This document shows positions 54,710 to 64,000 of a stretch of 64,000 bases of DNA, in pieces. How positions within the stretch are numbered: position 1 is the first letter of the stretch; each line of letters begins with the position of its first letter. The position numbers were made by a program, and so were the translations under genes. The notes under the pieces are model-generated. The model was not told where the DNA came from. It saw nothing but the letters and a program-made list of their open reading frames with translations, and made no database searches. Where the stretch lies: the NCBI GenBank assembly GCA_963708455.1, contig CAVPSQ010000010.1:372001-436000 (forward strand), read 5' to 3'. This DNA is from CAIMUS01 sp963708455 (GTDB lineage: Bacteria > Pseudomonadota > Gammaproteobacteria > Competibacterales > Competibacteraceae).

Positions 54710-55084
54710 ATGAATGTCAAATCCGACGCCCAGGTTTCCAGCATAGATACTTATAAACTCATCGCGGCGGCTTCGGTTTTTCTGCTGGCGGTGGTCGCTT
54801 TTTATTACTTCGCCAGTTATTCACTGCTGCTGCGGGTAATCGGCCTGCTGGCGGCTGCCGGCGGGGCCGTGGCGCTGGCCATGACCACCGAGTTGGGCGC
54901 CACCGTGCTGGAATTTATCAGGGAAGCCCGCCTGGAACTGCGCAAGGTGGTCTGGCCGACCCGTACCGAAACCTTGCAGACCACCGCCGCCATTGTAGTC
55001 ATGGTGTTGCTGGTGGGTGTTTTCTTATGGTTGCTCGACGTGCTGCTGTTATGGGCGGTGCGACTGCTGACTGGCCACGGGTAA
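54710..55084 (+). CDS. secE: Preprotein translocase subunit SecE
   Basis: The 124-residue protein has two N-terminal hydrophobic segments, the conserved amphipathic EFIREARLELRKVVWPTRTE, and a third transmembrane segment (VMVLLVGVFLWLLDVLLLWA), as in E. coli-type SecE. ATG 54710 matches the family N-terminus. Confidence 0.95.
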   Translation: MNVKSDAQVSSIDTYKLIAAASVFLLAVVAFYYFASYSLLLRVIGLLAAAGGAVALAMTTELGATVLEFIREARLELRKVVWPTRTETLQTTAAIVVMVLLVGVFLWLLDVLLLWAVRLLTGHG

Positions 55085-55091
55085 TGGCGTT

Positions 55092-55625
55092 ATGGTGATG
55101 CGCTGGTATGTGGTACAGGTGTATTCCGGGTTCGAGCATCACGTCAGGCGCGCGCTGCAGGAGCGGGTGAACCTGGAGAACATGCAGGACAAGTTCGGGC
55201 AGATTCTGGTGCCGACCGAAGAAGTGGTGGAGATGCGCGACGGCCAGAAGCGCAAGAGCGAGCGCAAATTTTTTCCCGGTTATGTGCTGGTGCAGATGGA
55301 CATGGATGAAGCCAGTTGGCATTTGGTCAGGAACATTTCCAAGGTGCTCGGTTTTATCGGCGGCTCCAGCGACAAGCCGGCGCCGATTTCCGAGAAAGAA
55401 GTACAGGCCATCATGCAGCGCATCCAGGAAGGCGTAGACAAGCCCAGGCCCAAAGTACTGTATGAACCAGGCGAAGTGGTGCGCGTCAGAGAGGGACCCT
55501 TCAACGACTTTAACGGTGTCGTGGAAGAGGTCAATTACGAAAAGAACCGGTTGCGAGTGGCGGTGCTGATTTTCGGCCGCTCGACACCGGTGGAGCTCGA
55601 ATTCAGTCAGGTTGAGAAAGCCTGA
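55092..55625 (+). CDS. nusG: Transcription antitermination factor NusG
   Basis: The 177-residue protein reads MRWYVVQVYSGFEHHVRRAL (NGN domain) and ends in a KOW domain (VVRVREGPFNDFNGVVEEVN). It couples RNA polymerase to ribosome or Rho. The start may be 55092 or 55098. Confidence 0.97.
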   Translation: MVMRWYVVQVYSGFEHHVRRALQERVNLENMQDKFGQILVPTEEVVEMRDGQKRKSERKFFPGYVLVQMDMDEASWHLVRNISKVLGFIGGSSDKPAPISEKEVQAIMQRIQEGVDKPRPKVLYEPGEVVRVREGPFNDFNGVVEEVNYEKNRLRVAVLIFGRSTPVELEFSQVEKA

Positions 55626-55710
55626 CAGCGCCGGCCGGCGCGACCGGCCCGGCGCCGGTCATGGTGACAACGGGGAGCCGCAAGGCGTTTGAACCCATCC
55701 GGAGAGTGCA

Positions 55711-56142
55711 ATGGCTAAGAAAGTAACCGCCTACGTCAAACTACAGGTGCCGGCTGGTAAGGCCAATCCCAGTCCGCCCGTCGGTCCGGCCCTGGGTCAG
55801 CATGGCGTGAACATCATGGAATTCTGCAAGGTCTTCAACGCCCAGACTCAGCCGTTGGAGCAAGGTCTGCCGATTCCGGTGGTGATCACCGTGTACAGTG
55901 ACCGCAGCTTTACGTTCGTGTTGAAGACCCCGCCGGCCAGCGTGCTGCTGAAGAAAGCCGTCGGTATCGACAAGGGCAGCCCGACGCCCAATACTCAGAA
56001 GGTGGGTACGGTCACCCGCCAGCAACTGGAGGACATCGCCAGGCAGAAGGAGCCCGATCTGACGGCTGCCGATCTGGAGGCGGGGGTCCGCACCATTGCC
56101 GGCAGCGCCCGTTCCATGGGACTGAAGGTGGAGGGACTGTAA
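55711..56142 (+). CDS. rplK: 50S ribosomal protein L11
   Basis: The 143-residue protein has KLQVPAGKANPSPPVGPALG and the C-terminal GSARSMGLKVEG region. It binds 23S rRNA at the GTPase centre and starts after CCGGAGAG. Confidence 0.98.
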   Translation: MAKKVTAYVKLQVPAGKANPSPPVGPALGQHGVNIMEFCKVFNAQTQPLEQGLPIPVVITVYSDRSFTFVLKTPPASVLLKKAVGIDKGSPTPNTQKVGTVTRQQLEDIARQKEPDLTAADLEAGVRTIAGSARSMGLKVEGL

Positions 56143-56143
56143 C

Positions 56144-56839
56144 ATGGCTGGACTGTCCAAGCGTTTACGAGCGATCCACGAGCAGCTCACCCCCGGCAGG
56201 ATATATCCGATCGCCGACGTGCTCAGCCTGCTGCAACAGGTGGCGACTGCCAAATTCACCGAATCCGTCGATGTGGCTGTCAACCTGGGTGTGGACCCAC
56301 GCAAATCCGATCAGGTTGTCCGGGGGGCCACTGTGCTGCCGCACGGTACCGGCAAGAGCGTGCGCGTGGCGGTATTCACTCAGGGCGCCAACGTGGAAGC
56401 GGCCAAGGCCGCCGGCGCCGATATCGTGGGACTCGACGATCTAGCCGCGGCCGTCAAGGCGGGCGATCTGAATTTCGATGTCGCGATCGCCAGCCCGGAC
56501 GCCATGCGAGTGGTGGGCCAATTGGGCCAGATTCTCGGACCGCGCGGTCTGATGCCCAACCCCAAGGTAGGTACGGTGACGGCTGACGTGGCTACGGCGG
56601 TCAGGAATGCCAAGGCGGGCCAGGTGCGCTATCGCACCGACAAGGTCGGCATCATCCATTGCATCATCGGCAAGGCGAATTTCGAACCGCTGCAGTTGCA
56701 GGAAAACCTGCAAGCCTTGCTGACCGATCTGAAGAAAGCCAAGCCGTCCACCTCGAAGGGTGTCTATATCCGCAAGGTGACGCTGTCCACCACGATGGGG
56801 CCGGGTCTGGCGGTCGACCAGTCTACGCTGGCGTTTTGA
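56144..56839 (+). CDS. rplA: 50S ribosomal protein L1
   Basis: The 231-residue protein includes VAVNLGVDPRKSDQVVRGAT, GPRGLMPNPKVGTV and TTMGPGLAVD, all L1 signatures. It follows rplK by one base and probably regulates the rplKA mRNA. Confidence 0.98.
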   Translation: MAGLSKRLRAIHEQLTPGRIYPIADVLSLLQQVATAKFTESVDVAVNLGVDPRKSDQVVRGATVLPHGTGKSVRVAVFTQGANVEAAKAAGADIVGLDDLAAAVKAGDLNFDVAIASPDAMRVVGQLGQILGPRGLMPNPKVGTVTADVATAVRNAKAGQVRYRTDKVGIIHCIIGKANFEPLQLQENLQALLTDLKKAKPSTSKGVYIRKVTLSTTMGPGLAVDQSTLAF

Positions 56840-56984
56840 AACGCCGGCTATCGCCCGCAAGGCGCTGCGCCGCCGCCGGAGCACGAGCAACGGTTTACGC
56901 CTTCTCGACACGGGTAGCCGCGGTGTCCCGCCGCGGCGGGCCTGCCTCGGAGAGCAGGCAATAATTGTGGTCTGTCGCGAGACA

Positions 56985-57100
56985 GGCGCAACGGGCGGCC
57001 GGCCTGGCCGGCTACCGTCCAAAACCGCAGGCGCTTGCGCTTAATCGCCGCTGTGGCGGCGGCCTGCGTAGACGGCATGGCTCTTTCCGGAAAATTCCTG
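56985..57100 (+). ncRNA. Ribosomal protein L10 leader
   Basis: CCGTCCAAAACCGCAGGCGC (57015) and GGCCTGCGTAGACGG (to 57075) form the conserved kink-turn-containing structure bound by L10(L12)4. The rest of the 375-bp rplA-rplJ gap holds no gene. Binding of L10 would repress rplJL. Confidence 0.8.
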
Positions 57101-57214
57101 GTAGAGGCTACCGTATCAGTACGCTTCAACCCCTTGGGTTGAATGGGGATCTACCCTTGGCAGGCGGCCAGTCGGACTGCGACTGATCCCGCCCGCTCCA
57201 GGAGGTCGTTTTCG

Positions 57215-57748
57215 ATGAGTTTGAATCTGGCAGAAAAACAGGCTGTCGTCGCCGCCGTCGCCAGGGTGGCCGCCAGCGCCCATGCTGTGATCGCCTCTGA
57301 ATACCGGGGGCTGAGCGTAGCGCAGTTGACAGCGCTGCGGGTCAGGGCCCGTAACAACGGGGTCTACCTGCGGGTGGTGAAAAACACCCTGGCGCGGCGC
57401 GCCTTGCAAGGCACCGCTTTCGAATGTCTGAGCGACAGTCTGGTGGGTCCGCTGGTGCTGGCGTTTTCACAGGAAGATCCGGGCGCCGCGGCGCGCGTAC
57501 TCAAGGACTTTAGCAGAGAGGCCGGCAACGACAAGCTGGTCATCAAGGTGCTGGCCATCGGCGGCAGGGTACTGCCCGCTACGGAACTGGAGCGGGTAGC
57601 CAACCTGCCCACCCGGGAGCAGGCGCTCAGTCAGTTGCTGGCCTGCTTGCGGGCGCCGCTGGACAAACTGGCGCGCACGCTCAACGAAGTGCCCGGCAAG
57701 CTGGTGCGGACCCTCGAGGCGATCCGCCAGCAGAAAGCAGCCGTCTGA
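57215..57748 (+). CDS. rplJ: 50S ribosomal protein L10
   Basis: Start 57215 follows CCAGGAGGTCG. The 177-residue protein reads LNLAEKQAVVAAVARVAASA, then EYRGLSVAQLTALRVRARNN and VKNTLARRALQGT. It anchors L7/L12 to the ribosome stalk. Confidence 0.97.
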   Translation: MSLNLAEKQAVVAAVARVAASAHAVIASEYRGLSVAQLTALRVRARNNGVYLRVVKNTLARRALQGTAFECLSDSLVGPLVLAFSQEDPGAAARVLKDFSREAGNDKLVIKVLAIGGRVLPATELERVANLPTREQALSQLLACLRAPLDKLARTLNEVPGKLVRTLEAIRQQKAAV

Positions 57749-57793
57749 GGCGGCAGCGACAGCACAAGTAACCTCGTTTATCAGGAGTAAGCA

Positions 57794-58171
57794 ATGGCCG
57801 TTTCGAAAGAAGACATTTTGGATACCATCGCCAGCATGACTGTCATGGACGTGGTCGATCTGATCGCAGCGATGGAGCAGAAATTCGGCGTCAGCGCCGC
57901 CGCCGCGGTAGCCCTGGCACCGGCCGCCGCGCCGATCGCCGCCGCGCCGGTCGAAGAGAAGACCGAATTCGACGTGCTGCTGACCGGTTTCGGCGACAAG
58001 AAAGTGAATGTGATCAAGGTCGTGCGGCAGTTGACCGGGCTCGGTCTGAAGGAAGCCAAGGATCTGGTGGAAGGCGTGCCGCAGATCGTCAAGGAAGCGA
58101 TCGGCAAAACTGAAGCCGACGATATCAAGAAACAGCTCGAAGAAGCGGGCGCAACCGTCGAGATCAAATAA
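57794..58171 (+). CDS. rplL: 50S ribosomal protein L7/L12
   Basis: The 125-residue protein has the helical N-terminus, an Ala-rich hinge (AAAAVALAPAAAPIAAAPVE) and the globular C-terminus (KVNVIKVVRQLTGLGLKEAK). It recruits translation GTPases. Confidence 0.98.
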   Translation: MAVSKEDILDTIASMTVMDVVDLIAAMEQKFGVSAAAAVALAPAAAPIAAAPVEEKTEFDVLLTGFGDKKVNVIKVVRQLTGLGLKEAKDLVEGVPQIVKEAIGKTEADDIKKQLEEAGATVEIK

Positions 58172-58223
58172 CGGGTCGCCATCCCTTGCCAGGGATGATT
58201 CCCAAGCGGTACCAGCGCATAGC

Positions 58224-58250
58224 GGCCGGTGACTCCAGGTCACCGGCCTT
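58224..58250 (+). terminator. Attenuator hairpin between rplL and rpoB
   Basis: GGCCGGTGAC and GTCACCGGCC pair perfectly around TCCAG, followed by TTTAG. The weak T tail suggests partial termination, as known for the rplL-rpoB gap. Confidence 0.75.
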
Positions 58251-58373
58251 TAGTCGTTGCGCTTATGTAAGCAGTCGATTCTGGCCTGGCTGAGGCGTCG
58301 CCGCCCGCCTGAACAACGGGACGGTTGGGAATATTGGTCACCCCAAGCTCAACGCGGTAATCTAGGAGTTCCA

Positions 58374-62454
<4,081 letters not shown>

Positions 62455-62525
62455 GACAGGCCCGCCTGGTCCGTTCACCCGCCAGGACGCCGAGCAAGTC
62501 ACTTCCCTTGGGGACGGTCGCATCT

Positions 62526-64000
<1,475 letters not shown>

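Overview
The window is a chromosomal segment of a high-GC gammaproteobacterium. The evidence is the gene order tRNA-Tyr/Gly/Thr-tuf-tRNA-Trp-secE-nusG-rplKAJL-rpoBC, an enterobacterial/pseudomonad-like L10 leader, adjacent fabA-fabB, and cysZ, slp and cca homologues. The accessory content (type III CRISPR, many toxin-antitoxin pairs, IS elements) and codon style suggest a large environmental genome, perhaps Competibacter-like. That lineage guess is inference. Several genes that should be intact, including rpoB, carry single-base frameshifts, so residual assembly errors are likely.

Layout. 1-6449: a secreted M11-type metalloprotease with a long Ig-like/FN3 repeat tail that runs off the left edge (minus strand). 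6.9-10.9 kb: a putative light/stress-responsive lipid operon (FAD oxidoreductase, DUF1365, Cfa-like methyltransferase, DUF2878) behind a cluster of TGTATA motifs. 11-23 kb: housekeeping and envelope genes (Sel1 protein, LEA2 and Slp lipoproteins, glyoxalase-fold protein, rnhA, dnaQ, TauE exporter, NDUFA9-like protein, aminopeptidase, cca, sugar epimerase, cysZ).

23-38 kb is an accessory island of toxin-antitoxin modules (MazEF-like, VapBC, Phd-PIN, BrnTA remnants, HicA remnant, ParD/ParE remnant), IS4, IS1182, IS1595 (two inverted copies) and IS1 elements, and a dead PstI/BsuBI-type restriction-modification system. It also holds attC-like integron recombination sites without an integrase, one of them invaded by an ORF-less group II intron. 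A 100-bp MITE occurs three times (one copy partial) and sits at breaks in genes.

38-46.5 kb is a decayed type III CRISPR-Cas locus: cas10 truncated before its palm/cyclase domain, a frameshifted NE0113-type CARF gene, a hemerythrin, a ten-repeat array, cas2, a Cas1-like gene, a Cas1 C-terminal remnant cut by a toxin-antitoxin insertion, csx16 and cas6. The interference genes expected between or beyond these are absent from the window.

46.5-64 kb returns to core genes: RDD protein, three tandem DUF2173 genes, an L,D-transpeptidase, an NTF2-like protein, an Lrp-type RAM domain protein, fabA-fabB, then the tRNA/translation/RNA polymerase operons. rpoC runs off the right edge.
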